Source: Flemingiibacterium sp964603455
GTDB lineage: Bacteria > Bacillota > Clostridia > Oscillospirales > CAG-272
Reading direction: 5' to 3'
Assembly (NCBI GenBank): GCA_964603455.1
Contig: CAZRVL010000057.1
Coordinates: forward strand, 1 to 13,368
Length of the DNA: 13,368 bases
Shown: in pieces, positions 7,576-13,368 of the stretch
Position numbering within the stretch: position 1 is the stretch's first letter
Layout: each line of letters starts with the position of its first letter
The notes under the pieces: generated by a model
The model's database searches: none
What the model was told of the DNA's origin: nothing
Seen by the model: the letters and a program-made list of their open reading frames with translations, nothing else
Translations under genes and position numbers: made by a program

Positions 7576-7962
7576 TTATTTCATAAGCTCATCGGTAAGG
7601 CGGATGATTTCAGGAGCGGCTTTTTTGCGCTCGATCTTCAGGATGTGATTATATATTGGATAGGCTGTCGCAAGTACTGCAATGCCGATTATGCCGACTA
7701 TAACGCCTATTCCGAATGCGGCTGTGCCGAATATGCCGCCAATATCTGTCATCAGAAGGCTCATTCCGATACCCATTATGAGTGTTCCTATAACACCGAT
7801 GATTATTGAGATCATTGTTGCTTTTCGATTTACCGCGGCATCGATCGCACGAAGATGTTCGAGCTTGCTTTTTTCCTTTGGGATATATTTATCTCTGATC
7901 GATTTTATCTCGTTTTGCTGTTCTGCCGAATAGGTCATTTTAAAGGGCTCTTTATTTTCCAT
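7576..7962 (-). CDS. Small two-TM membrane protein, paralogue of the 10694-11068 product
   Basis: A 128-aa protein with a charged, helical N-terminal half (residues ~10-45, rich in Lys, Glu and Gln), two hydrophobic segments at about 48-72 and 80-102, and a basic C-terminal tail ERKKAAPEIIRLTDELMK. The central GMSLLMTDIG (66-75), YPIY (101-104) and the KK-A-x-EI tail are shared with the protein encoded at 10694-11068, so the two are paralogues. Both ends are probably cytoplasmic. I know of no characterised function; similar small clostridial proteins are sometimes labelled dihydropteridine reductase, but no nucleotide-binding motif is visible here and I would not use that name. AAGGAG precedes ATG7962. 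It is the last gene of the two-component operon, 26 bp after the 8-TM gene. Confidence 0.85.
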   Translation of the reverse strand: MENKEPFKMTYSAEQQNEIKSIRDKYIPKEKSKLEHLRAIDAAVNRKATMISIIIGVIGTLIMGIGMSLLMTDIGGIFGTAAFGIGVIVGIIGIAVLATAYPIYNHILKIERKKAAPEIIRLTDELMK

Positions 7963-7988
7963 GATATTTCTCCTTGGGTTTAGATGAT

Positions 7989-8855
7989 TTAAATTTCCGA
8001 TTTGGAGTTGCTTTGAACTATCATATATACTGCCATTATGATAATGAATATTGATACTGCGCCGCCGCTGAGAGCTAAAAAGATACTTCGCGTTTGCTGT
8101 GTCATTGATGAATCGCCGAAGGTCGCGAGCATTGTGTTTTCGAGTGTCAGCATCGACACACAGGCTGAAGCCAGTGAGATCGCCTTTGAGGCTGACAGGG
8201 CAGGGCTTTTATATTTTCGATACCTTATGAGATTTATTATTGCCATTGTCAGGGTGGTGAAGGTATAGACTGCCATTGAGATCGTGATTATCTCATGGTG
8301 TCCGACGGTACTCTTATCACGTATCATATATAGCATCATTGCCGACAATGCCGTATTCATGATGAGAAATATCAGACCGCAGAATTTATAATATCTCAGC
8401 TCGCGGTCGATATTTTCACCCGGCTTATGCCTTAAAGTGTGCCTTACGATGAAAAAGCGCATCAGGGCGAGGGAAGAGTAATATACAAAAAGCGAATAAT
8501 ACCAGACCGAGCTGTAATATATGCCGAGTCCTAGCTGGAGAGTTGCGTATGCGCCGTTCCAGAGAACATTTCCGGTTAGGGTGACATTTGCTCTGAGCCG
8601 CACATCGCCGAGCCATTTTTTAATATATTTATTATCCGACTTCAATGCTTTGAAAAAACGGATCATGTTCGGTATTCTGATGCACCAGATGGTCAGGGTA
8701 TAGAATGAAAGAACGTATGAAGCTATTCTTATCGGGTCGGTGCTTTCGAGAAAAAGCATCGAGTAGGTGAGTGCGACGGCTGAGATCGGGAGCAGAAGGA
8801 TGATTAGAGCGATATGCGGGAAAAGAAGACATTTCCCGAAATTTTTAAGCTTCAT
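7989..8855 (-). CDS. Eight-TM membrane protein encoded with the two-component system
   Basis: A 288-aa integral membrane protein with about eight hydrophobic segments (near 12-34, 43-65, 93-113, 115-137, 157-178, 188-209, 221-244 and 257-281) and short basic loops such as RHTLRHKPGE and RYRKYKSP. The C-terminal third, with YTFTTLTMAIINLIRYRKY, SPALSASKAISLASA and SMLTLENTMLATFG, has the look of an uncharacterised family common in Clostridia; no enzyme motif is seen. The open frame reaches back to 8897, but ATG8855 is preceded by ACGGAG at a proper distance, so that start is preferred. It lies inside the kinase gene, giving an 11-base overlap and likely translational coupling. Because the kinase has almost no external domain, this protein could be the sensing or accessory partner (inference). 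Confidence 0.85.
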   Translation of the reverse strand: MKLKNFGKCLLFPHIALIILLLPISAVALTYSMLFLESTDPIRIASYVLSFYTLTIWCIRIPNMIRFFKALKSDNKYIKKWLGDVRLRANVTLTGNVLWNGAYATLQLGLGIYYSSVWYYSLFVYYSSLALMRFFIVRHTLRHKPGENIDRELRYYKFCGLIFLIMNTALSAMMLYMIRDKSTVGHHEIITISMAVYTFTTLTMAIINLIRYRKYKSPALSASKAISLASACVSMLTLENTMLATFGDSSMTQQTRSIFLALSGGAVSIFIIIMAVYMIVQSNSKSEI

Positions 8856-9930
8856 GCAAATTTCTCCGTATTTTGACTGTGAAGGTCGTTCCGACATCTA
8901 CCATGCTTTCCACCGAGATCTCGCCGTTCATTATATCGACTACGCGCTTTACAAGTGCCAGTCCGAGACCGTTTCCCTGAACTGCGTGTGAGGTATCGCC
9001 TTGATAGAATTTTTCGAAGATATGACTTCCCACCTCAGGACTCATGCCGCATCCGGTGTCGCTGACCTTTATCGTTGCATATTCGCTGTCTGATGTGAGT
9101 GTGACGCAGACTTTCCCTCCGCTTTTGGTGAATTTGAAGGCGTTTGAGAATAGATTGTTCCAGACAAGGCTCAGAAGCTCCGCATCGGCTTTTATATACA
9201 CGCTGTCCTCTATATCGGTCTCTATATCTATTTCAGATTTTTCCCAAACGCTTTCGTATTGCAGAAGACATTCGCAGAGCTGTTCACCGAGGTCGAAGCT
9301 TGCCGCTTTTGGGTATATCTGCTGATTTTCGAGACGGTTCAATTTGAGTATGTTCGTCATCATGTCAGCCAGTCTTCTTGAACCATCGGCTATGCCCCTT
9401 GCGTATTCAATGCGCTTTTCCTCAGAAAGGTTGGGGACTTGAAGGAGGGTTCCGTAGTTCTGCATGACCGCGAGCGGAGTTTTCATTTCATGCGAGACGT
9501 TTGCTATGAAATCCGTGCGCAGAGTCTCAAGGCTTCCGAGCTCCTTTGCGATCTTGTTAAAACAGCAGATTATCTCGTTGTAGTTATCGTCCATTGCTAT
9601 AGGGTTAGCTTCGGGTATGCGGATATTGAAATTTCCGTTGACTTGGTTTCTTGTGGCTTCGGCGATTTTTTTTACGATCCGCTCGGTCGTGAGCTTCCTG
9701 CGGACTATATCTATGATGGTAAAAAGTATGCTCAGCAGGATAACATTCAGAAATGTCAGCTTTGCGGCACGGTCAAGGTTCTCGCCTGTAAGCACAATGC
9801 CGAGATCCTTTGAAAAAGTTCCGACAAAAAGGAGCATTGTACAGCTCACGAGAAATGCGACCAACAGAAAGAATATCAGGTAATGATAAAGCGTTCTGAT
9901 GAGCCGTGATAGAATGCCGCCGCGGTTCAT
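8845..9930 (-). CDS. Sensor histidine kinase with short external loop
   Basis: A 361-aa membrane histidine kinase. TM1 is at about 12-37 and TM2 at about 59-76, leaving an external loop of only about 20 residues. A HAMP-like linker (77-135) follows, then HisKA with SHEMKTPLAV and phospho-acceptor His147, and the HATPase domain: N box WNNLFSNAFKF (257-267), G1 DTGCG (291-295), F box FEKFY (305-309) and G2 GNGLGLAL (319-326). All catalytic motifs are intact. ATG9930 overlaps the regulator stop by four bases (ATGA). It should phosphorylate the regulator encoded immediately before it. The tiny loop resembles intramembrane-sensing kinases, which often rely on a partner membrane protein; the overlapping 8-TM gene is an obvious candidate, but this is inference. 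Confidence 0.93.
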   Translation of the reverse strand: MNRGGILSRLIRTLYHYLIFFLLVAFLVSCTMLLFVGTFSKDLGIVLTGENLDRAAKLTFLNVILLSILFTIIDIVRRKLTTERIVKKIAEATRNQVNGNFNIRIPEANPIAMDDNYNEIICCFNKIAKELGSLETLRTDFIANVSHEMKTPLAVMQNYGTLLQVPNLSEEKRIEYARGIADGSRRLADMMTNILKLNRLENQQIYPKAASFDLGEQLCECLLQYESVWEKSEIDIETDIEDSVYIKADAELLSLVWNNLFSNAFKFTKSGGKVCVTLTSDSEYATIKVSDTGCGMSPEVGSHIFEKFYQGDTSHAVQGNGLGLALVKRVVDIMNGEISVESMVDVGTTFTVKIRRNLHEA

Positions 9931-10598
9931 TTGAGCACCGCCTTATAGCCGAGCCCGTGGACGGTCTTTATTTCGAATTCGTTGCATTCGGCTAATTTCG
10001 AGCGCAGCTTTGTCATATATACATCGACTGCTCTCGGAGCGGTCTCTGTGTCGGCATCCCAAAATTCGTCCATCAGCTGTGTTCGCGTGAAGGTTTTTTT
10101 GGGATAGCTCAGGAGCTTATAGAGTATTGAAAATTCGCGGGTCGTGAGCGGTATCTCATCTTCTCCGAGATATGCGGTGTGCTCATCTGCATCCATTATA
10201 AAGCTGCCGATCTCAAGCTTTCTCGAAGCTGCGATCTTTGCGCGGCGAAGCAATGCGCCGATCCTTAAGACCAATTCGTCGAGGTCGATCGGCTTTACCA
10301 TATAATCGTCTGCGCCTACCCGAAAGCCCTTCTGCTTTGACGAAATGTCATCGCGTGCCGTCATAAATAGTATCGGTATCTCAGCATTCGTGTCTCTGAC
10401 ATTTTTGGCAAATTCGAAGCCGTCCGTTCCCGGCATCATGACATCAGAGATTATAAGGTCGAACATACCCTCATAAAGAGCGTCATATGCTTCGTTCGCA
10501 TCGAGGCATCCGATAGCTTCATAGCCGACTCCGTTCAGAAATGAGCAAACCGTGCGGTTGAGGTCTTTGTCATCCTCAACGACCAATATCTTAAACAT
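9927..10598 (-). CDS. OmpR/PhoB-family response regulator
   Basis: A 223-aa DNA-binding response regulator. The receiver domain (residues 1-~118) begins FKILVVEDD, with the acidic pocket Glu8-Asp9-Asp10, phospho-acceptor Asp52 in ISDVMMPGTDG, Thr80 and Lys102 in MVKPID. The C-terminal winged helix (about 130-223) carries PLTTREFSILYKLL, RTQLMDEFW, the recognition-helix region RAVDVYMTKLRSKL and the terminal wing VHGLGYKAV. The frame extends six codons further, to 10616, but ATG10598 fits better because AAAGGA (10613-10608) lies 9 bases before it, whereas the upstream ATG is only about 9 bases from the predicted transcript start. PhoB-like direct repeats at its own promoter suggest autoregulation. 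Confidence 0.94.
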   Translation of the reverse strand: MFKILVVEDDKDLNRTVCSFLNGVGYEAIGCLDANEAYDALYEGMFDLIISDVMMPGTDGFEFAKNVRDTNAEIPILFMTARDDISSKQKGFRVGADDYMVKPIDLDELVLRIGALLRRAKIAASRKLEIGSFIMDADEHTAYLGEDEIPLTTREFSILYKLLSYPKKTFTRTQLMDEFWDADTETAPRAVDVYMTKLRSKLAECNEFEIKTVHGLGYKAVLK

Positions 10599-10631
10599 AT
10601 CTGCATATCCTTTCATAATAGGTATGTATTT

Positions 10632-10637
10632 ATTATA
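10632..10637 (-). promoter_or_regulatory. Extended -10 box of the two-component operon
   Basis: On the - strand, TGA directly precedes TATAAT (10637-10632), an extended -10. At the -35 position (10660-10655) there is only a poor ACAAAA, as expected for an activator-dependent promoter. Transcription would start near 10625, about 27 bases before the regulator ATG. Confidence 0.7.
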
Positions 10638-10647
10638 TCATGCAAAT

Positions 10648-10665
10648 GTTAAAGTTTTGTTTGCG
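10648..10665 (-). promoter_or_regulatory. Candidate response-regulator site at the operon promoter
   Basis: Two 7-bp half-sites, CGCAAAC (10665-10659) and CTTTAAC (10654-10648) on the - strand, are separated by AAAA and so have an 11-bp period. The proximal half-site ends 10 bp from the -10. This is the classic arrangement for PhoB-family activators. The same element occurs upstream of the 10694-11068 gene: over 18 bp the two stretches (10644-10661 and 11187-11204) match at 16 positions. Confidence 0.6.
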
Positions 10666-10693
10666 TTTTTGAGCTTCAGGGAAAATTTTTGCT

Positions 10694-11068
10694 TTAATCG
10701 TGCTTTATTATTTTGTCGCTGAGAGCCATGATCTCGTTTGCGTATTTCTTTTTGCGGCTTGAGAGGAGTGCTTTATATATCGGATAATTTATCGCTGCCA
10801 TGAGCATTCCGATAATGCCTATCATTATACCTGGAATAAGTGGAGAGATCATGCCGATTTTTGCGCCTATATCGGTCATTGTGAGACTCATGCCTGCGCC
10901 CATGATGAGTGCGGAGATTGAGCCGAAGGTATATGCGAAGATATTTGCCGGTCTTTTTACCTTTGTATCGAGCGCCTTGAGCTCATCAAGTTCGGTGTGC
11001 TGCTTTTCGGTGTACTGAGTGCGGATCTTCTGTACGAGGTATTCCTGTTCGTTTCTGTTGGTGTTCAT
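10694..11068 (-). CDS. Small two-TM membrane protein, paralogue of the 7576-7962 product
   Basis: A 124-aa protein with a charged N-terminal half (residues 1-40, including KIRTQYTEKQHTELDEL), two hydrophobic segments at about 42-66 and 74-97, and a basic tail SRKKKYANEIMALSDKIIK. GMSLTMTDIG (59-68), NYPIY (94-98) and the KK-x-A-x-EI tail match the protein encoded at the end of the two-component operon, so it is a paralogue. Function unknown. ATG11068 has no close ribosome binding site; the best one, AAAGAAAGG at 11104-11096, is separated by a small hairpin (11095-11081) whose folding would bring it within about 12 bases. It has its own promoter with regulator-like repeats. No terminator separates it from the regulator gene, so some transcripts may continue into the operon. 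Confidence 0.82.
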   Translation of the reverse strand: MNTNRNEQEYLVQKIRTQYTEKQHTELDELKALDTKVKRPANIFAYTFGSISALIMGAGMSLTMTDIGAKIGMISPLIPGIMIGIIGMLMAAINYPIYKALLSSRKKKYANEIMALSDKIIKHD

Positions 11069-11080
11069 AGCTTTTGATTT

Positions 11081-11095
11081 CAGCCGTTTCGGCTG
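11081..11095 (-). other. Small hairpin between ribosome binding site and start codon
   Basis: CAGCCG, an AAA loop and CGGCTG on the - strand form a perfect 6-bp stem. It sits directly between AAAGAAAGG (11104-11096) and the ATG at 11068. Folding would shorten the apparent 27-base spacing to about 12 bases, so it may set translation efficiency of the 124-aa protein. Confidence 0.4.
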
Positions 11096-11152
11096 CCTTT
11101 CTTTGAGATCATTGTTTTGCCCGGCATTCGCTTCGAGCTGTTTACGTGATAT

Positions 11153-11158
11153 ATTATA
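11153..11158 (-). promoter_or_regulatory. -10 box for the 124-aa membrane protein gene
   Basis: A perfect TATAAT (11158-11153) on the - strand with no good -35 at 17 bp (only ACTTTC), again suggesting an activator-dependent promoter. The transcript would begin near 11146 with a leader of about 78 bases. Confidence 0.6.
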
Positions 11159-11168
11159 CTATTCGGAT

Positions 11169-11208
11169 GTTATCGAAAGTTTTTAGAAATGTTTGAGTTT
11201 TGTTAAAG
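11169..11208 (-). promoter_or_regulatory. Candidate response-regulator site, four half-sites
   Basis: On the - strand the 7-mers CTTTAAC (11208-11202), CTCAAAC (11197-11191), CTAAAAA (11186-11180) and CGATAAC (11175-11169) follow one another at an exact 11-bp period. The last one ends 10 bp from the -10 box, the same distance as at the regulator operon. The first two with their AAAA spacer resemble the operon element closely. The binding protein is inferred to be the regulator encoded at 9927-10598. Confidence 0.6.
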
Positions 11209-11232
11209 CTGAGATTTTTTTATCCCGAACAT

Positions 11233-11270
11233 AAAAAAGGGCGTGACATTTTGTATGTCACGAGCCCTTT
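11233..11270 (-). terminator. Rho-independent terminator of a leftward, now broken gene
   Basis: On the - strand, AAAGGGC and GTGACAT pair with ATGTCAC and GCCCTTT (a two-base bulge in between), followed by TTTTTT at 11238-11233. It lies 7 bp after the stop of the solute-binding-protein remnant, so it is probably that gene's original terminator. Confidence 0.85.
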
Positions 11271-11276
11271 GTACAC

Positions 11277-11537
11277 TTAGCCCATCCAGTTTTTAACGTA
11301 TGAATAGTAATCCATAGCTTCGGTGATGAAGCCGACAAATTCGGGATCGGCGGTTTTTGGGATAACGATAAAAGCGTCCATCCATGCGTTACAGAAGGAA
11401 TGGTAGCTGTCCTGATTTTCATCGCATTTCGGCATGGGAAGTATCAGATAATTGCCTTCTATTGTCCGGTGATCATAAAATATCCACCTTGTGCCTGAGT
11501 CCTGCGAGTCAACAGTAGCACATACTACAAGTTTCTC
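11277..11537 (-). pseudogene. C-terminal remnant of an ABC sugar-type solute-binding protein
   Basis: An open - strand frame of 86 codons ending in TAA (11279-11277). It has no start at its upstream end, where TAG and TGA stops stand immediately before GAG11537; the only internal ATG is residue 35. The translation includes RWIFYDHRTIEGNYLILPMP, then KCDENQDSYHSF, AWMDAFIVIPKTADPE and ITEAMDYYSY. This is the pattern I know from the C-terminal lobe of clostridial extracellular solute-binding proteins (L-P-x-P-K-x-D-E-x-Q-x-x-Y ... V-P-x-x-A-x-x-P-E ... E-A-M). A complete protein would be several hundred residues with a lipoprotein signal; more than the first two thirds is missing and the end also seems short. 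It retains its terminator. The family call is from motif memory. Confidence 0.55.
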
Positions 11538-11587
11538 CTATCAAAGCTGAATCTGTCTACTTTTTTTGGATGATCCATCTTAATATA

Positions 11588-11631
11588 AAAATTTCTCCTA
11601 TGGCAGTTATATCTATATACTACCATAGGAG
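11588..11631 (-). terminator. Rho-independent terminator after the AT-rich gene pair
   Basis: CTCCTATGG (- strand 11631-11623) pairs with CCATAGGAG (11603-11595), extended by AGT/ACT, around an AT-rich loop. On the - strand it is followed by AAATTTTTATATT. It lies about 30 bp after the stop of the 159-aa membrane protein gene. Part of the arm, TTTCTCCTAT, is repeated at 11532-11541. Confidence 0.75.
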
Positions 11632-11663
11632 GGTGCTTTTTTCTGAACTTCTGCCGCAGAAAT

Positions 11664-12143
11664 CTACTTTGAGTGTTTTCGCTTATCGCGGAATTGTCTC
11701 AGCATTGCCACAATTGCCACAAGTATAACTGCGAAGGTCAATTTTGAAGCGAAAGATTGGTCTACGATCAAATTGATTGCTGAAAGTCCCCCTCCAAAAC
11801 AGGCAATAATAAATGATAACGCTGAGAATCTATATTTTAATTTATAGATAATGATTCCAATTGCAAGTTTCATGATGCTAAATAGGAATCTTATTAGCAT
11901 CGGAACTATTTCAGCAGCGGTTTCTCTGCTAATTATTAACGGTGCGATCAAGCTTAAAATAGTAAACAGTAACTCTACTGTGCCTATAGTTACATAATAT
12001 GCTCCAGAATATTTAAGTATATATTCATCTGTATGTCTTTCAAGTGCTCTAACTGCGATAAAAATTAGCGTTATTACATATAATAATAAGTCGAGTATTA
12101 ACATTGCAACTGGCATATTGAAATCAACATAAATTCTACCCAT
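11664..12143 (-). CDS. Five-TM membrane protein beside a secreted protein gene
   Basis: A 159-aa hydrophobic protein with about five membrane segments (near 10-32, 45-70, 76-100, 105-127 and 131-150) and a basic C-terminal tail RQFRDKRKHSK. I do not recognise a family and see no catalytic motif. The gene begins 9 bp after the stop of the secreted-protein gene on the same strand, so the two are almost certainly one transcript. ATG12143 lacks a clear ribosome binding site, which suggests coupling to the upstream gene; an in-frame ATG nine codons on is no better. Base and codon use are AT-rich compared with the genes to the left. One possible role is immunity to, or handling of, the secreted partner, but this is inference from arrangement only. 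Confidence 0.75.
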   Translation of the reverse strand: MGRIYVDFNMPVAMLILDLLLYVITLIFIAVRALERHTDEYILKYSGAYYVTIGTVELLFTILSLIAPLIISRETAAEIVPMLIRFLFSIMKLAIGIIIYKLKYRFSALSFIIACFGGGLSAINLIVDQSFASKLTFAVILVAIVAMLRQFRDKRKHSK

Positions 12144-12152
12144 ATAATGCTA

Positions 12153-12872
12153 TTAAGCTAACTCAAAGTAATTGTCAGCTGCTGCAACATAATCACAGAT
12201 ATTGCTGTATTGCGCTTTAATTAGTGCCTCTAAAGCACTTTCCAAATTTGTTGGAACGCCATATGATGCCATTAAATCAGCAACTGCACCGGCAATAATA
12301 AGAGGTCGTTCCGGAATACCAGCTTTGTAAAGTGCTACATCACCGAGTACCTTCAACAGCATATGAGGTATAGGTTTAGATATAATTTCTTGAATCACAA
12401 AGAATTTAGAAATAAGTTCTTCTGCATTATTTATATTTATAATTTGATCAGCAAAACGGCGAGCAAATTCCGAATCTGCGTATCCAATGCCTTTAGTGGC
12501 AGCACTTCCGTCATCTTGAAGGGGTCGATACAAATGCCACGGAACCGCAGCAGTTTCGCAAAACGTATATCTATAAGATTCGTACGAAGCGGATTCTATG
12601 TTGGCTAAAGGCTCTAACTCATCTTCGATGACTTTGGTTGTCCAAGATAATGTGGTTCCATTTCCTTCAACCAAGATATTATCCGTGCCATCAAGATTAG
12701 AGGTTATAACTACATTATAGGTTATACCGTCAACCTCGATATCATAAACAGACGTGAAACGATTTGCTACGATTCCTTCAGAATCTATAGCCGCTGCTGG
12801 GATTGCAAAGTATGTAATCGTAAAGGTAACCATAACAATTATGGCTACAACCTGCTTGTAAAATTTTTTCAT
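12153..12872 (-). CDS. Secreted protein of unknown function
   Basis: A 239-aa precursor. Residues 1-28 form a standard Sec signal peptide: MKKFYKQ, a hydrophobic core, and AIPAAA with cleavage likely after Ala28 (no lipobox Cys). The mature part of about 211 residues begins with a beta-rich stretch (VDGITYNVVITSNLDGT, 48-64), continues with an aromatic region (YESYRYTF, VPWHLYRPL, 97-118), and ends in a helical half with a hydrophobic segment KPIPHMLLKVLGDVALY and LIIAGAVADLM (166-201). Two cysteines, 105 and 226, could form a disulfide. I recognise no known domain. AGGAAGGG lies about 13 bases upstream of ATG12872, a rather long spacing. Paired with a small 5-TM protein, it could be a secreted antagonist with its immunity protein, or an envelope protein; neither is shown. 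Confidence 0.75.
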   Translation of the reverse strand: MKKFYKQVVAIIVMVTFTITYFAIPAAAIDSEGIVANRFTSVYDIEVDGITYNVVITSNLDGTDNILVEGNGTTLSWTTKVIEDELEPLANIESASYESYRYTFCETAAVPWHLYRPLQDDGSAATKGIGYADSEFARRFADQIININNAEELISKFFVIQEIISKPIPHMLLKVLGDVALYKAGIPERPLIIAGAVADLMASYGVPTNLESALEALIKAQYSNICDYVAAADNYFELA

Positions 12873-13196
12873 GTCTCACATAATTCCCTTCCTACATGAA
12901 TAATTTTTTGGTTGTTGATTGAGTTATAAACTTAATTACATATAAGATAGTTCTGTTAATTTACCACATTGATCTCACTCCATTCCTGTGTAGAAAACAG
13001 CCACCAAGATTGGTATAATTAAAAAATACAAAAGCCAAAAGATATGACCATTATCTATCAACTGTTAATCATAAACGACATATCGTTGTTCACATCATAG
13101 CTCTAAGCAAAAATTTTACTATGAACTGCTTGATAGAAAAACTTATTACTTTTTATGTTATCATTAACAATCGCACCTCTAATTTTTCATGCTAAG
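12873..13196. other. AT-rich intergenic stretch without a gene
   Basis: About 320 bp with no credible ORF on either strand. It should hold the promoter of the secreted-protein gene, but I see no strong pair of -35/-10 boxes on the - strand. An extended -10 (TG-G-TATAAT, TATAAT at 13014-13019) faces right, toward no gene. A small inverted repeat AACGA/TCGTT lies at 13074-13087. Confidence 0.6.
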
Positions 13197-13364
13197 TTAG
13201 TTACTGATGTCTTTCACAAAATAGCCGCGGATGAGGTCTGCGACATTATAGCCACGGTAGTAAAGCTCACCGTTTATCGGCACTTTATTGCCTTCGTTGA
13301 TTATATAACCATGTGCGGTATCGAATAGCTTTCGCGGCTTCCCACGAGAAGCGAGTCGAAAAGC
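13197..13364 (-). pseudogene. Citrate synthase remnant (N-terminal region fragment)
   Basis: A - strand frame between a TGA (13367-13365) and a TAA (13199-13197), 55 codons. It contains AHGYIINEGNKVPINGELYYRGYNVADLIRG split over residues ~21-48; the run H-G-Y-x-I-x-E-G-x-K-V-P-I-x-G-E-L-x-Y-R-G-Y-x-V-x-D-L is the substrate-entry N-terminal block of clostridial-type citrate synthases. In an intact enzyme the sequence would continue for more than 350 residues; here it stops eight residues later (YFVKDISN). Upstream of the HGY motif the reading frame no longer looks like the family and soon meets a stop, with coding-like sequence in other frames, so frameshifts or rearrangement are likely. The catalytic His and Asp are absent, so it is non-functional. 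Confidence 0.6.
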
Positions 13365-13368
13365 TCAT

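Noticed and set aside
11532..11601. Direct repeat TTTCTCCTAT (11532-11541 and 11592-11601) as the mark of a mobile element
   Set aside because: The repeat is only 10 bp and the second copy is part of a terminator arm. No matching copy was found at the right-hand boundary near 13197, and no transposase gene exists.
12363..12608. 81-codon + strand frame inside the secreted-protein gene
   Set aside because: It is antisense to a gene with a clean signal peptide and shows no start site or recognisable domain.
13032..13084. Small + strand peptide following an extended -10 at 13014
   Set aside because: The 17-codon frame has no Shine-Dalgarno sequence and no sign of coding bias. The promoter lacks a -35, so this is probably chance in AT-rich DNA.

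Overview
The window looks like chromosome of a moderate-GC, low-GC-lineage Firmicute, most likely a Clostridia member near Ruminococcus/Oscillospiraceae. This rests on AAGGAGG-type ribosome binding sites, clean TTGACA/TATAAT promoters, the long-form HPF, and the types of solute-binding protein and citrate synthase seen as remnants. No phage, transposase, CRISPR array, tRNA or rRNA gene was seen.

Left block (1-5044, + strand): the tail of a GtrA-like membrane protein, a Cu(I)-exporting P1B ATPase (copA), a 64-aa copper chaperone (copZ), a Wzx-like polysaccharide flippase whose ATG overlaps the copZ stop, and a DUF1963/YwqG-like protein, closed by terminators. The spacing suggests one transcript in which copper export sits among cell-surface polysaccharide genes.

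Middle block (5045-7540): the hibernation factor gene hpf (- strand) and a uracil/xanthine-type NCS2 permease (+ strand) are divergent, each with a near-consensus sigma-A promoter. The permease promoter carries 11-bp-spaced TTTGTAAAT repeats. A strong bidirectional terminator (7501-7540) ends the permease gene and also the operon converging from the right.

Two-component block (7541-11208, - strand): an OmpR/PhoB-type response regulator, a histidine kinase with a very short external loop, an 8-TM membrane protein of unknown function and a small 2-TM protein form an overlapping operon. A second, paralogous 2-TM protein is encoded just upstream. Both transcription units carry 7-bp half-sites spaced 11 bp apart, ending exactly 10 bp from the -10 box. 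This is the expected arrangement for a PhoB-family activator and suggests one regulon: the regulator controls its own operon and the extra paralogue. I consider this the most interesting part of the window.

Right block (11209-13368): a visibly more AT-rich stretch holds a secreted 239-aa protein and a 5-TM membrane protein (- strand). It is flanked by two broken genes missed by ordinary ORF calling: a C-terminal piece of an ABC solute-binding protein (11277-11537) and a piece of citrate synthase (13197-13364). This looks like a decayed or exchanged segment carrying an uncharacterised secreted-protein/membrane-protein pair.
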